Assembly: GCF_900188275.1 (NCBI RefSeq)
Contig: NZ_FZNY01000010.1
Coordinates: 62,001 to 126,000 of the forward strand
Source: Dokdonia pacifica
Lineage (GTDB): Bacteria > Bacteroidota > Bacteroidia > Flavobacteriales > Flavobacteriaceae
Length of the DNA: 64,000 nt
Direction of reading: 5' to 3'
Below, piece after piece: positions 53,592 through 63,744 of the stretch. Position numbers and translations under genes: made by a program. The notes under the pieces were generated by a model that was given only the letters and a program-made list of their open reading frames with translations, was not told the origin of the DNA and searched no databases. The first letter of the stretch is position 1. Every line of letters begins with the position of its first letter.

Positions 53592-54521
53592 TTAATCTAA
53601 TAATTGATGCACGCCTTTTTCTAATGAATATAGCGTTGTAATTTCTTCTTGTGACAGGTGTTTATTATAAATAGATAATTCATCCATAAGTCCTATATAA
53701 CCAAGGCCTAAGTAGATATTTGATTTTTCTAATTCCCAAGTAAATGGGTCTTTAATGTCTTTTCGAATCCCTTTAAGCTCTCCATTCATATAAAGGGCTG
53801 CTTTTCCGTGATCGGTGTTTAAACTTGTATAATTAATAAGAATATGTGTCCACGTTCCTTTTGCAAATGGAGGGTTAGACACACCTGCTAATTGTTCTAT
53901 AAAAATAGGGTTTTCATTATCAGGCCCTTCTGGTGTAGGGTTCCAACTATCGCGATCTCCAATGACACCCAATCGAAAATCTCTAGGGTTTTCTTTGGTG
54001 AAATCCACCCAAATAGCCGCATCATTATAACTTACATCAGTAATCTGGATAGGGTCACAATAACCTGGGTCTAAGTCGGTAGCCGGGTCAAGACTCAACC
54101 AAAATGAAATGGCTCCTTCCCAACTTTCTGTATTATATGCAATATTGTTTTTACTAGGGTAGTAGATGTATCCTTTACTGTCTTCTGTGTATAATAACCC
54201 ATTTCCATATTTTCCTGCTCCTTCAGCAATTCGAACGCCTTCTTTGTGAAGACCTATTTGCGCAGAATCTCTTGCTTTTCTATTGGGCACAGAATATAAT
54301 TGCGCATCTCCTAATGCAAAATCGGCATTGATGCCATTATCAAAAGAAGCATAGAGTGTTAATGCATTTTTTAAGGATGCATTTGCTGGATTTTCTTTCG
54401 TAACCTCTGGGGTAATAGCTTCTTTTTTTGAAGTATCATTTTTGCAAGAAATGTTCGTTATTACGAATGCAGTTGCACAAAAAAGAGAGATGTAGGGAGT
54501 TTTAAAAAGCTTGAGAATCAT
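53592..54521 (-). CDS. LamG (concanavalin A-like) domain lipoprotein
   Basis: A 309-residue lipoprotein (lipobox ISC near residue 26). The mature part has the LamG/concanavalin A-like jelly-roll pattern: ALTLYASFDNGINADF at the start, YTEDSKGYIYYPS, GAISFWLSLDP, TWTHILINY, LYMNGELKGI and GLGYIGLMDELSIYN at the end. Such domains bind sugars or proteins. It is probably surface exposed. Confidence 0.88.
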   Translation of the reverse strand: MILKLFKTPYISLFCATAFVITNISCKNDTSKKEAITPEVTKENPANASLKNALTLYASFDNGINADFALGDAQLYSVPNRKARDSAQIGLHKEGVRIAEGAGKYGNGLLYTEDSKGYIYYPSKNNIAYNTESWEGAISFWLSLDPATDLDPGYCDPIQITDVSYNDAAIWVDFTKENPRDFRLGVIGDRDSWNPTPEGPDNENPIFIEQLAGVSNPPFAKGTWTHILINYTSLNTDHGKAALYMNGELKGIRKDIKDPFTWELEKSNIYLGLGYIGLMDELSIYNKHLSQEEITTLYSLEKGVHQLLD

Positions 54522-54729
54522 GGCAATTGTTTTAAAGGTGTGATTTTTGATTTAAATGTACGAAAATAGCTATAGTAAAATACTATATGGCATCATTTAT
54601 GTTGCACGATATATTCACTTTTATGGAACGAATTGTGATAGTTTTCTTAAAGAAATTTTAAAAATTACGACTACTATCATCATACGTACTTGTAAGTACT
54701 ATTTTAGCAACCCAAATCAATGATTTCTT

Positions 54730-55929
54730 ATGATAGCCCCAAGCATACCTCATAATGAACGTAAACGTCAAAAAGCTGTTGAGAGCTACGGTTTACTAGA
54801 TACGCAAGAAGAAGAGAAATATGATAATATTACGAGTATCATTTCTCAAATATGCGATGCTCCTATTGCATTAATTACTTTACTAGATAAGGAGCGAAAT
54901 TTTTTAAAATCACATTTAGGAGTTCCTTTTAATGAATCACCTCGTGATATTTCTTTTTGTGGTCACGCAATTAATGAAGATGATCCCATGATGATCGTAG
55001 AAGATGCCAGAAAAGATGATCGTTTTCATGACAATCCTTTGGTAAAGGATTACAATGCTATTTTTTATGCAGGTGTTTCTCTCGTGAATAAAGAGGGGTA
55101 TAAACTAGGAACGCTTTGTGTATATGACCATAAACCTAGAACTTTAAATACAGAACAGAAAAATGTGCTACAGAGTCTCGCCAAACAAGTGGTAATGCTT
55201 TTTGAACAGCGTGTTCAAAATGATGAATTACGATTATTAAGAGATAATCTTGAACGTAAGAATAAGAACTTAGAAAAGTTTGCAGCTGTAGTGTCACATG
55301 ACTTAAAATCTCCTGTAAATAACATCATTAGTTTAACCAATTTACTAAAAGAAGAAAATCAAGACCTTTCTGAAGACTCTCTACAATACATTGATTATTT
55401 ACAACAATCATCAGCATCTTTACGTAATTATATAGACGGAGTTTTGCGTTTTTATAAAAGTGATGAGATATTAGGATTAGATAAGAATACTGTTGTACTC
55501 AAGTCACTTATAGAAGATTGTAAACATATTGCAGATGCTAATAATCAAGCTAATATTCGTTTGCATGCTGTGCTTGACACTGTTTTTATAAATGAAGCGG
55601 CTATCAAACAAGTATTAATTAATTTATTGACTAATGCCATAAAATATAATGATAAGGATCAAATACAGATTGACATGCATTGTAAAGAAGATGAAGATTT
55701 TTATTATTGGGAGGTAACCGATAATGGCATTGGAATCCCAGAAAAGGATCTTGTTAAAATCTTTGGTCTTTTTGAAAGATTAGGAGTCGTAGATCGATTT
55801 GGGAATCAGGGGAATGGTATTGGCTTAGCTACTACGCAAAAAATAGTTACTAGGTTAGGTGGAAAAATTAATGTTAGTTCAACACTTGGTCAAGGCACTA
55901 CATTTACATTTACTGTAGAAAAAGATTAA
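54730..55929 (+). CDS. GAF-domain sensor histidine kinase
   Basis: A 399-residue cytoplasmic kinase without membrane segments. A GAF domain (about 20-165) is followed by a coiled linker, the dimerisation/phospho-acceptor helix with H190 in SHDLKSPVNN, and an ATPase domain (about 275-395: NLLTNAIKYND, DNGIGIPEKDL, GNGIGLATTQKIV). The signal is unknown. No response regulator gene is adjacent. Its last 4 bases overlap the convergent mscL gene. Confidence 0.92.
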   Translation: MIAPSIPHNERKRQKAVESYGLLDTQEEEKYDNITSIISQICDAPIALITLLDKERNFLKSHLGVPFNESPRDISFCGHAINEDDPMMIVEDARKDDRFHDNPLVKDYNAIFYAGVSLVNKEGYKLGTLCVYDHKPRTLNTEQKNVLQSLAKQVVMLFEQRVQNDELRLLRDNLERKNKNLEKFAAVVSHDLKSPVNNIISLTNLLKEENQDLSEDSLQYIDYLQQSSASLRNYIDGVLRFYKSDEILGLDKNTVVLKSLIEDCKHIADANNQANIRLHAVLDTVFINEAAIKQVLINLLTNAIKYNDKDQIQIDMHCKEDEDFYYWEVTDNGIGIPEKDLVKIFGLFERLGVVDRFGNQGNGIGLATTQKIVTRLGGKINVSSTLGQGTTFTFTVEKD

Positions 55930-56384
55930 GAAGTTTCTTTCTTATTCTTAGAGAGTAGTAACTCGTTTTGTTTTTCTAATTGATTACTAATCTTGTCTAG
56001 TAATTCGATTTCTTTAGGTGTTCTAACTTTTTCATTTTTAGGATCCTGTGCTTTATTTTTTAGCCTGTTCATAAACTTAACAATCACAAACACCGTAAAA
56101 CCGATAATTAGAAAATCAATACTTACTTCCAGTAATTTCCCATATTTAATCGCAATCTCTTCACTTATAATGGCTCCATTGTCTACTACTGCTTCTTTTA
56201 AAACCCACTTTTTGTTTTCTATAGTTACCCCATCAGTCATATAGGTAAGCGGAGGTAGAAACACTTCTTTTACAAGTACATCTATCACTTTATTAAATGC
56301 AGCACCTATGATTACACCAATAGCGATGTCTATCATATTTCCTTTTACGGCAAACTCCTTAAACTCTTGAAATAGCTTTATCAC
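55926..56384 (-). CDS. mscL: large-conductance mechanosensitive channel MscL
   Basis: A 152-residue inner-membrane channel that opens at high tension and protects against hypo-osmotic shock. FKEFAVKGNMIDIAIGVIIGAAFNKVID is the characteristic first helix (FKEFAVKGN, then AIGVIIGAAFN); a second membrane helix lies near 80-100 (IDFLIIGFTVFVIVKFMN). The periplasmic loop and C-terminal helix are of typical length. It overlaps the convergent kinase gene by 4 bases. Confidence 0.96.
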   Translation of the reverse strand: MIKLFQEFKEFAVKGNMIDIAIGVIIGAAFNKVIDVLVKEVFLPPLTYMTDGVTIENKKWVLKEAVVDNGAIISEEIAIKYGKLLEVSIDFLIIGFTVFVIVKFMNRLKNKAQDPKNEKVRTPKEIELLDKISNQLEKQNELLLSKNKKETS

Positions 56385-56438
56385 GATACCTAATTATTAT
56401 TTATATGGTTTGTAAATCAAAAATAAGAGAATAGATAT

Positions 56439-57500
56439 TTATAACCATTTCTTCTTTCTAAAAAGAATAAGTAGCATTATAAATATGGCAAGCATTACTC
56501 CCAATAATACAAAATAGCCATATCTGTATTGAAGTTCTGGGATATATTCAAAGTTCATCCCATAAATACCTGCCAAAAATGTTAACGGAATAAATATTAC
56601 AGAAATTAGCGTAAGTAATTGCATTACTTTATTCATTTTGAAACTTACTTCTGCAATAAATAAATCCTGTAAGCTAGTAAGCATATCTCTATATGAATCG
56701 ATACTATCGGTTATTTGTACTGTATTTTCATACAGGTTTCTAATAAATATCTGTGTAGTATTCTTAATCACTTCACTTTCACTTTTTGAAAATTTACTAA
56801 TGACCTCTCGTAACGGAGCAATAGATTTTCGCAATACAACAAGTTCTTTTTTAAGTTTATGTATGACTGCTTTATCAGAACTACGCTGTTCTTCTGTTAT
56901 ACGGTCTTCTATCTCTTCAATAGTTTCTTCAAAGCGATCTAAAGTGATATGATAATTATCAATAAGTGTATCTAATAGCGCAAATAGAAGGTAATCAGCC
57001 CCTCTTTGACGCACTCTACTCATAGTATTACTCATTCTCTTTCTTACTGATTCAAAAAGATCAGAAGGAGTTTCTTGAAAAGTAAGTAGCACATTATGTT
57101 TTAAAAAGATGGCAACATGTTCTTTGGATACACTTATCGTATTCTTATCAAAAGAAAGTGCTTTTACAATAATAAAAATACCATTCTCATACTCTTCAAA
57201 ACTAGGCCTTTGGTATACATCTACAATACTTTCTTGTAGTAAAGGGTGTATTTTAAATAAAGAAGAAATGGACGATATAACCTCAATATTTTGCATACCG
57301 CGTAGATCAATCCAATCTATTAAATCACTATCAGAATTTTTATTGATTTTAATCTCTTTCTCATTTTTGACAACACTGTCTTTGATTGAATCACTGGTAA
57401 ATTGTAAATGATGAATCATAGTATCGGTTATCGCTTTATCTCCTGTATAAATAATAGACCCAGGAGCCATACCCGTTTTGATTCTTTTATTTTTTGCCAT
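56439..57500 (-). CDS. corA: CorA-type magnesium/cobalt transporter
   Basis: A 353-residue inner-membrane channel. A long cytoplasmic N-terminal domain with coiled helices leads to two C-terminal membrane helices. The selectivity motif GMN occurs in YGMNFEYIPEL directly after the first helix (TFLAGI). The ATG at 57500 is chosen, since the upstream start would be TTG. It lies 54 bases from the mscL gene on the same strand. Confidence 0.95.
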   Translation of the reverse strand: MAKNKRIKTGMAPGSIIYTGDKAITDTMIHHLQFTSDSIKDSVVKNEKEIKINKNSDSDLIDWIDLRGMQNIEVISSISSLFKIHPLLQESIVDVYQRPSFEEYENGIFIIVKALSFDKNTISVSKEHVAIFLKHNVLLTFQETPSDLFESVRKRMSNTMSRVRQRGADYLLFALLDTLIDNYHITLDRFEETIEEIEDRITEEQRSSDKAVIHKLKKELVVLRKSIAPLREVISKFSKSESEVIKNTTQIFIRNLYENTVQITDSIDSYRDMLTSLQDLFIAEVSFKMNKVMQLLTLISVIFIPLTFLAGIYGMNFEYIPELQYRYGYFVLLGVMLAIFIMLLILFRKKKWL

Positions 57501-57635
57501 GTTGTTATGGTTCAAATATGAATAGCCAATAGAATTAAAATAATAAACAAGATAGAAAATCTTATAGTTACATAGTAATATAAGATGTACATAATATGAT
57601 TTGGTTGTAATAAGTTTTGTATTTTATTACATCCT

Positions 57636-59063
57636 ATGGAAAATAAAAAACGAATACTTCTTACTGGCGCAACAGGATATATAGGCAAACGATTACTTCC
57701 TATACTAGTAGAGCAAGGATATCATGTGATATGTTGTGTAAGGGATGTAAAACGATTTTCGCCTCCACAATCTTTAAAAAACGCAATTACAGTCATTAAA
57801 ATTGATCTTTTAGATAAACAATCCTTACAAAATATACCCAACGATATTGATGGCGCCTATTATCTAGTTCATTCTATGTCTAGTAGTGATAATTATAAAA
57901 AACTTGAGCTAGAATGTGCTGTGAATTTTAGAACAGCTCTAGAAAAGACGACTGTATCACATCTTATCTACTTAAGTGGTATTGTAAATGAAGATCACCT
58001 TTCTAAACACTTATCCTCTCGTAAAGATGTAGAAATAGAGTTGTCCAAAGCAACATATAATGTTACAACACTACGAGCAGGTATTATTATAGGCTCAGGA
58101 AGTGCATCATTTGAGATTATACGTGATATTGTAGAAAAACTACCTATTATGGTCGCGCCTAAATGGTTGAATACAAAATGTCAACCTGTAGGAATTACCG
58201 ATGTACTTGCCTTTTTATCTAAAACATTGTTTCATAAAGAAACCTATAATCAAAATTTTGATATTGGGGGATCAGATATCCTATCTTATAAAAATATGTT
58301 ATTAGGGTTTGGAGAAAAACGTAATTTGAAGCGAAGTATTTTTATTATTCCAGTAATGACTCCTAGATTATCTTCCTACTGGTTGTATTTTGTAACATCT
58401 ACTTCATATAAATTGGCAACAGCTTTAGTAAATAGCATGAAAGTAGAAGTGGTATGTAGAGATAATAAATTAGCTGACATTCTAAATATACAACCGCTGT
58501 CATATAGAGAAACACTGGATAAAGCATTTGTGAAAATTCAAAGTAATCAAATTGCTTCCAGTTGGAAAGATGCCCTTATTAGTGGTGATATGGATATGAA
58601 AATATCAGATTTCATTAAAGTGCCTAGTTTTGGTTGTTTTATAGATAAACGTTCAAAACCGTTTGCAAATAAACTGAATACGATAGATAGAATTTGGAGG
58701 ATAGGAGGCAAAACAGGATGGTATTATGCTACTTGGTTATGGAAAATAAGAGGGTATATTGATAAACTTTTTGGAGGTGTTGGACTTCGCAGAGGAAGAA
58801 CCAATGAAACAAAACTTATTGCTGGAGACTCCGTCGATTTTTGGCGTGTCCTATATGCAAATAAAGAAGAAGGGCGATTGCTTTTATTTGCCGAGATGAA
58901 ATTACCAGGAGAGGCTTGGTTAGAATTTAAAATTGAAAATAATCAATTACTACAAACCGCTACATTTAGACCATTAGGGCTCTCAGGACGTTTGTATTGG
59001 TTTGCTGTATTGCCTTTTCATGGCTTTATTTTTAAAGGGATGCTTGCGAAACTTACAGCATAA
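57636..59063 (+). CDS. SDR-type NAD(P)-binding protein with C-terminal DUF2867-like domain
   Basis: A 475-residue protein. The N-terminal Rossmann fold has LLTGATGYIGKRLLP as nucleotide-binding loop (about 8-22) and YYLVHSM and YLSGIV further on, close to the NmrA/YbjT atypical SDR group. The C-terminal 150 residues match DUF2867-type SDR proteins (DSVDFWRVL, WLEFKI, RPLGLSGRLYWFAVLPFH in part). It may act on lipid or quinone-like substrates; this is an inference. Confidence 0.87.
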   Translation: MENKKRILLTGATGYIGKRLLPILVEQGYHVICCVRDVKRFSPPQSLKNAITVIKIDLLDKQSLQNIPNDIDGAYYLVHSMSSSDNYKKLELECAVNFRTALEKTTVSHLIYLSGIVNEDHLSKHLSSRKDVEIELSKATYNVTTLRAGIIIGSGSASFEIIRDIVEKLPIMVAPKWLNTKCQPVGITDVLAFLSKTLFHKETYNQNFDIGGSDILSYKNMLLGFGEKRNLKRSIFIIPVMTPRLSSYWLYFVTSTSYKLATALVNSMKVEVVCRDNKLADILNIQPLSYRETLDKAFVKIQSNQIASSWKDALISGDMDMKISDFIKVPSFGCFIDKRSKPFANKLNTIDRIWRIGGKTGWYYATWLWKIRGYIDKLFGGVGLRRGRTNETKLIAGDSVDFWRVLYANKEEGRLLLFAEMKLPGEAWLEFKIENNQLLQTATFRPLGLSGRLYWFAVLPFHGFIFKGMLAKLTA

Positions 59064-59154
59064 ATTTTGCCTTCATAATACATATGCTTATTTTCAAGGC
59101 ATCAAATCTTTTGTGATCTATCACCTATCACATATAATTAGACCCTAAAATTAC

Positions 59155-61167
59155 ATGAAAACATTCCTCTATTCTATATTTTTCTTATGTGTAACTATCA
59201 CTGTGGCACAAGAAAATACCCGTTGGCAAATTGCTGAATCTAATGCTATCCAGTGGGCGATAGCGAGTAGTAATTTACCTCATAACGATAATATCGAAAT
59301 GGCTGGAACTAAAGTAGCTGGAATTGTCTCTTATGATGTAAATAAAGATGGGGAATTACAAATAGAGCGCCAGTTGTTTTACCCGCAATTGCATCCACAT
59401 ATTAAAGAATCAGATCCAGATTGGTATGTGTTTAGAGCGTATCTCAAAGAAACCTATACAGATGATGTATTACCAACATTTTATATCAACGAAAAACAGT
59501 TTACACCAGGCACTTTAAAAGAAGTATTCATCAATGGAATGATCACATTTGAACATACGGAAAGTAAAAGTGGTATTACGCTTTCGCGAAAGCTATATCC
59601 GTCTGCAGACCAACGTTTGTTTATAGAAGAATTACATCTTACCAACACATCAAATTCACCAGTTACTATTGTATATGAAGGAGTGTCAAGAAACGCCTCC
59701 AAACAAGGAATAGGAGGGACGTTTACCTATAGTGTGCAGAGCAAAGGAAAAGATCAAATTCTTTTGGAAGCTGGAGCTACCGCTACTTATCAACTTCATT
59801 TTACAGCACAACTCAATGAAGAACCAACTGTAGTAGATGATCATAGCCTTGAAAAACGAACACGTTTCCTAGAAGCAATGCAGCAAAATTTAATTTTAGA
59901 AACACCCAATCCTGTATTTAATCAGCTATTTGAGTTTTCTAAAATTCGAGCTTCCGAAAGTATTTTTGATTCAAAATTAGGACTCATACACTCACCAGGA
60001 GGCGGACGTTATTATGTTGGAATCTGGGCAAATGATCAAGCAGAGTATGTAAGCGCCTTTTTTCCATATCTAGGCTACGATATAGGAAACCAAAGTGCTA
60101 TGAATTGCTATCGCGCATTTGATCGTGTCAAATCACCTGATTATGAAGCCATACAGTATGCTTTTGAAGTTGAAGAACGTAAACCACCTTCCTTGTTAGA
60201 TAGAGGAGATGCTGCCATGATTGCATATGGAGCAACACAATATGCATTAGCAAGAGGAGATCAAGCCGAAGCCGAAGAGCTATGGGATTTAATCATGTGG
60301 TGTTTAGCATACAATGACCGTAATTTGAATGAAGCTGGCGTCGTTAAATCACAATCAGATGAAATGGAAGGACGTATAGAAACAGGAAATGCAAACCTTT
60401 CTACATCATCGCTTTACTATGGAGCATTAACAAATGCAATATATCTTGCCAAAGAACTTGATAAACCTTCTAAGCTAATAGCAAAGTATACCAAAGATGC
60501 TTCTCAACTTAAAACCGCTATCGAACATTATTTTGGAGCAACTATAGAAGGGTTAGATACCTATAAATATTATAAAGAACATACCACACTTAGACATTGG
60601 ATATGTTTGCCATTAGTAGTAGATATTAATGATCGAGCGGCAGCAACTACAGAAGCATTATTTGATCGTTTATGGACTGATAATGGAGTGCATGTTGAGA
60701 AGAATAATCCCGACAAAAAAGTTTCAGAAATTTTTTGGGATAGAGGAACACTATATGCATTACGAGGGGCATTAAGAGCTGGCGCTACAGAACAATCTAT
60801 AGAACGATTAGCACAATTTTCTAAAACACGTTTATTAGGAGAACGCGTACCTTATGTCGTAGAAGCATTCCCAGAAGGGAATATGGCACACCTCTCTGCA
60901 GAAAGCGGCTTGTATTGCCGAGTTTTTACTGAAGGACTCTTTGGAATCACTCCTACAGGATTTGATAGTTTTACCATTCAACCAAGATTACCAAAAGATT
61001 GGAATGAAATGGCATTGCGTCATGTTCGTCTTTTCGGAAAAGATTTCGATATTGAAATTAAACGTAATGGAATCAAAATGGATGTCGTAATTAAAGATGC
61101 AAACTCAGGAAAACTCATTCATAAAAAGAAAACAAAGGGTGATACGCCTATATCATTTAAGATATAA
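59155..61167 (+). CDS. exported six-hairpin (alpha/alpha)6 glycosidase-like enzyme
   Basis: A 670-residue protein with a signal peptide ending VAQ. An N-terminal beta-sandwich part (about 25-235) precedes an (alpha/alpha)6-barrel-like part (about 255-600; SPGGGRYYVGIWANDQAEY, NEAGVVKSQSDEMEGR, WICLPLVVDINDRAA in part), ending in a small beta domain. The layout resembles GH63/GH78/GH15-type six-hairpin glycosidases, but the exact family and sugar are not clear. TLSRKL near 143 is encoded by a palindromic repeat. Confidence 0.75.
   Translation: MKTFLYSIFFLCVTITVAQENTRWQIAESNAIQWAIASSNLPHNDNIEMAGTKVAGIVSYDVNKDGELQIERQLFYPQLHPHIKESDPDWYVFRAYLKETYTDDVLPTFYINEKQFTPGTLKEVFINGMITFEHTESKSGITLSRKLYPSADQRLFIEELHLTNTSNSPVTIVYEGVSRNASKQGIGGTFTYSVQSKGKDQILLEAGATATYQLHFTAQLNEEPTVVDDHSLEKRTRFLEAMQQNLILETPNPVFNQLFEFSKIRASESIFDSKLGLIHSPGGGRYYVGIWANDQAEYVSAFFPYLGYDIGNQSAMNCYRAFDRVKSPDYEAIQYAFEVEERKPPSLLDRGDAAMIAYGATQYALARGDQAEAEELWDLIMWCLAYNDRNLNEAGVVKSQSDEMEGRIETGNANLSTSSLYYGALTNAIYLAKELDKPSKLIAKYTKDASQLKTAIEHYFGATIEGLDTYKYYKEHTTLRHWICLPLVVDINDRAAATTEALFDRLWTDNGVHVEKNNPDKKVSEIFWDRGTLYALRGALRAGATEQSIERLAQFSKTRLLGERVPYVVEAFPEGNMAHLSAESGLYCRVFTEGLFGITPTGFDSFTIQPRLPKDWNEMALRHVRLFGKDFDIEIKRNGIKMDVVIKDANSGKLIHKKKTKGDTPISFKI
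59580..59593. repeat. 14-bp palindrome inside the six-hairpin glycosidase gene, read LSRK
   Basis: GCTTTCGCGAAAGC is perfect and gives ITLSRKLYPS in a beta-strand of the N-terminal domain. Confidence 0.93.
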
Positions 61168-61242
61168 TCTGTAAATCACGTAGTTTCACTTAGCTGTATC
61201 TCATATTTTAAGTTGATATTTAGAGACTAAAACTCAACCCTT

Positions 61243-62694
61243 ATGGACACATCACAGTTAAACAATCAGCATGATGATCTTTTTGATGACATTCTTCTAA
61301 AATTAAAAAAACTTTCTGCTCAAAAAGAGCAAATTGATATATCACCATTAGACGACTTTTGGAGTTATTTACAGAAATGTGAAGCTATTTTTACAAATGA
61401 AAGTTATCATGATGCTTCTGTCAATCCTGATGATATGGAAAACATATTATCATTACACATATTAAACCACCGAATTCCTAAAGAACTTACCAAACTTTTA
61501 CAAGAGCTTGGACTACCGGTAAGTAAGGTAGAGAAAGATATCGCAGAGTCACACCCCATTTGGGATGGATGGGTGTATAATAACGGTACTTTATTTGCTT
61601 TTGCAAAATACTGCCAGCTAGATCCAATGTGGGCAATCGTTCTAGTATATTATGCTTTCTATAAAATCTTTCCTAAAGAAAAACATTCCTTTATAGCACA
61701 ACCTAAAGTAGGTGATCAATTTAATAGTAGTTCTCCAAATGGGGCGAGAATTGCCATTATAGGCGATTGGGGAACAGGAGCATATAAAGATGGCAATGTT
61801 GAAAAATGTCCAGCTCAATTAGTGATAGATGGCATTATGAATCTTGAGCATATTCCTGATTATATTATTCATTTAGGAGATGTGTATTACGCAGGAACTA
61901 AAAATGAAGAACGAAAAAATCTCTTGAATATGTTACCTCCTAGTTTTAAAGGGAAACTTTTCACCATGAATAGCAATCATGAGATGTATGACGGGGCAAA
62001 TGGCTTATTTGATGAAACTATTAGCAATTCTAAATTTGAATCTCAAAATGGCAGTACCTATTTCTCTGTAGAAGTGGGTGATTGGATCATTGTAGGATTG
62101 GATTCTGCATATTATGATAAAAGCCATTTATATATGGATGGTGCCATTTTCAATAAAGACGGAGGACAAGAACAAGTTAAATTCCTCAGAGAGAAAGCAG
62201 CTATTGAAGGAAAACAATTATTACTACTAACACACCATAACCCGATAGAGTATGATGGTTCTAGCTTTGTAGATTCAGATAAAAATGAAGGGTCGTTATG
62301 GCATCAAGTTGTAGATGTAACATTAAACGGAGCAATACCAGATGCTTGGTACTGGGGACATATACATAATGGAATTGTATATGAAAACCTTGAGTTATTA
62401 AATGGAATGAAAACACTAAGCGGAAACCCTGCAAAGTTACGTTGTTGCGGTCATGCTTCTATACCTTATGGCAAAGGATCTGGACTCTTTAATAAAGACA
62501 CAGGTAAAAACAACCCTGGAATCGCTTATTTTGGAGAAACTCCTATGAATCCTCCAAAACCAACACTTTCACAACATCTTAGAGTATTAAACGGATTTGC
62601 AGTTATAGATATAAATGGCTCTAAAATTAAAGAAACTTTTTATGAAGTGTCTAATAATTATAATGGTTGTAAGCCTAAACCAGTATGGCCTTAA
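61243..62694 (+). CDS. metallophosphoesterase (calcineurin-like), cytoplasmic
   Basis: A 483-residue protein without a signal peptide. The N-terminal 160 residues are helical and unassigned. The phosphoesterase motifs follow in order: IAIIGDWGTGA, IIHLGDVYYAG, MNSNHEMYD, LLLLTHHNPI and WGHIHNG (D-x-H-like first motif changed to D-W; the rest is standard), together binding two metal ions. The substrate is unknown. It is preceded by the glycosidase gene by 75 bases. Confidence 0.88.
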   Translation: MDTSQLNNQHDDLFDDILLKLKKLSAQKEQIDISPLDDFWSYLQKCEAIFTNESYHDASVNPDDMENILSLHILNHRIPKELTKLLQELGLPVSKVEKDIAESHPIWDGWVYNNGTLFAFAKYCQLDPMWAIVLVYYAFYKIFPKEKHSFIAQPKVGDQFNSSSPNGARIAIIGDWGTGAYKDGNVEKCPAQLVIDGIMNLEHIPDYIIHLGDVYYAGTKNEERKNLLNMLPPSFKGKLFTMNSNHEMYDGANGLFDETISNSKFESQNGSTYFSVEVGDWIIVGLDSAYYDKSHLYMDGAIFNKDGGQEQVKFLREKAAIEGKQLLLLTHHNPIEYDGSSFVDSDKNEGSLWHQVVDVTLNGAIPDAWYWGHIHNGIVYENLELLNGMKTLSGNPAKLRCCGHASIPYGKGSGLFNKDTGKNNPGIAYFGETPMNPPKPTLSQHLRVLNGFAVIDINGSKIKETFYEVSNNYNGCKPKPVWP

Positions 62695-62795
62695 CAAATG
62701 CACTAAAATATAATTCTAAACACATATTTTAGATATTTTTTGCGAGGTATAAGGAGTTGGATTCTAAAAGAATCTCTGTAACTTCGACAGCTGTT

Positions 62796-63695
62796 ATGAA
62801 GAAGCAAACGTATCTAATTGTTATTGCCTTTTTTTCTATATATGTCTTTTGGGGATCAACCTATTTGTGGAATAAAATAGCTGTTACAGAACTTCCGCCT
62901 TTCATGCTAGCATCTATGCGTTTTTCAAGCGCTGGACTTATTATTTTTACAATAGCTCGCAGTATGGGGCTATCTCTTAAAATCTCCAAAAAAGAATTTT
63001 TAAACTGCTTATTAGCTGGGTTTCTTTTTCTTGGGTATGGAAACGGAGTTTTTGTATGGGCGCTTAAATATGTAGATAGTAGTTTTGGAGCTTTACTCGC
63101 TTCTATTCAGCCTATTGTAATTTTATTGTTAATGCGATTATGGCACCGCAATAAAATCAAATCAAAATCAATTATAGGTATTACATTAGGAATTATTGGG
63201 ATGTATTTACTAGTAAGTCAGAAAGGATTGGTATTACAAGAAAGAAGCGTTTTAGGGATCATTATGATTTTTACCTGTATTATAAGTTGGAGTATAGGAA
63301 GTGTGTTTGTAGCTCAAGCTGCAATGCCCAAAAACTTTTTTATTACAACAGGATATCAAATGCTTACTGCGGGAATTACGTTAGCTTTTGCTAGCCTCTT
63401 TATGGGTGAATTCTGGAGTAATCCTATGGACTGGAGTACCAAGACTCAAGGTTCATTAATCGCATTGATTCTCTTTGGAAGTATTGCTGCTTTTACATCT
63501 TTTAATTATTTACTTAAAGTAGTTTCTACAGAAAAAGTTTCTACATCGGCATATGTAAATCCTATTGTTGCATTACTATTGGGATGGTATTTTTTGGATG
63601 AGGTGATTACATTACAAACTACGATAGCTGCAATTATTCTTCTTGCAGGCGTTTATTTTATAAACAGTGCTAAAAAAGGAAAGAAATATACATAA
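62796..63695 (+). CDS. EamA/DMT-family transporter
   Basis: A 299-residue membrane protein with ten predicted hydrophobic segments in two EamA halves; FFSIYVFWGSTYLWNK near the N-terminus is the typical start of the family, and STSAYVNPIVALLLGW near the end is its conserved second half. These carriers export amino acids or other metabolites. The ATG at 62796 is chosen over the TTG at 62757. A terminator follows. Confidence 0.92.
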   Translation: MKKQTYLIVIAFFSIYVFWGSTYLWNKIAVTELPPFMLASMRFSSAGLIIFTIARSMGLSLKISKKEFLNCLLAGFLFLGYGNGVFVWALKYVDSSFGALLASIQPIVILLLMRLWHRNKIKSKSIIGITLGIIGMYLLVSQKGLVLQERSVLGIIMIFTCIISWSIGSVFVAQAAMPKNFFITTGYQMLTAGITLAFASLFMGEFWSNPMDWSTKTQGSLIALILFGSIAAFTSFNYLLKVVSTEKVSTSAYVNPIVALLLGWYFLDEVITLQTTIAAIILLAGVYFINSAKKGKKYT

Positions 63696-63700
63696 GTATT

Positions 63701-63735
63701 AAAAAAGGTGTACTTCATAAGAAATACACCTTTTT
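63701..63735. terminator. bidirectional terminator between the EamA transporter and the M28 peptidase
   Basis: AAAAAGGTGTA and TACACCTTTTT pair around a 12-base loop and have A- and T-runs on both sides, serving the two convergent genes. Confidence 0.85.
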
Positions 63736-63744
63736 AATTGTTGA

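Noticed and set aside
61590-61612. FAFAK in the metallophosphoesterase as a coding palindrome copy
   Set aside because: The codons are GCTTTTGCAAAA and not palindromic; the resemblance is at protein level only.
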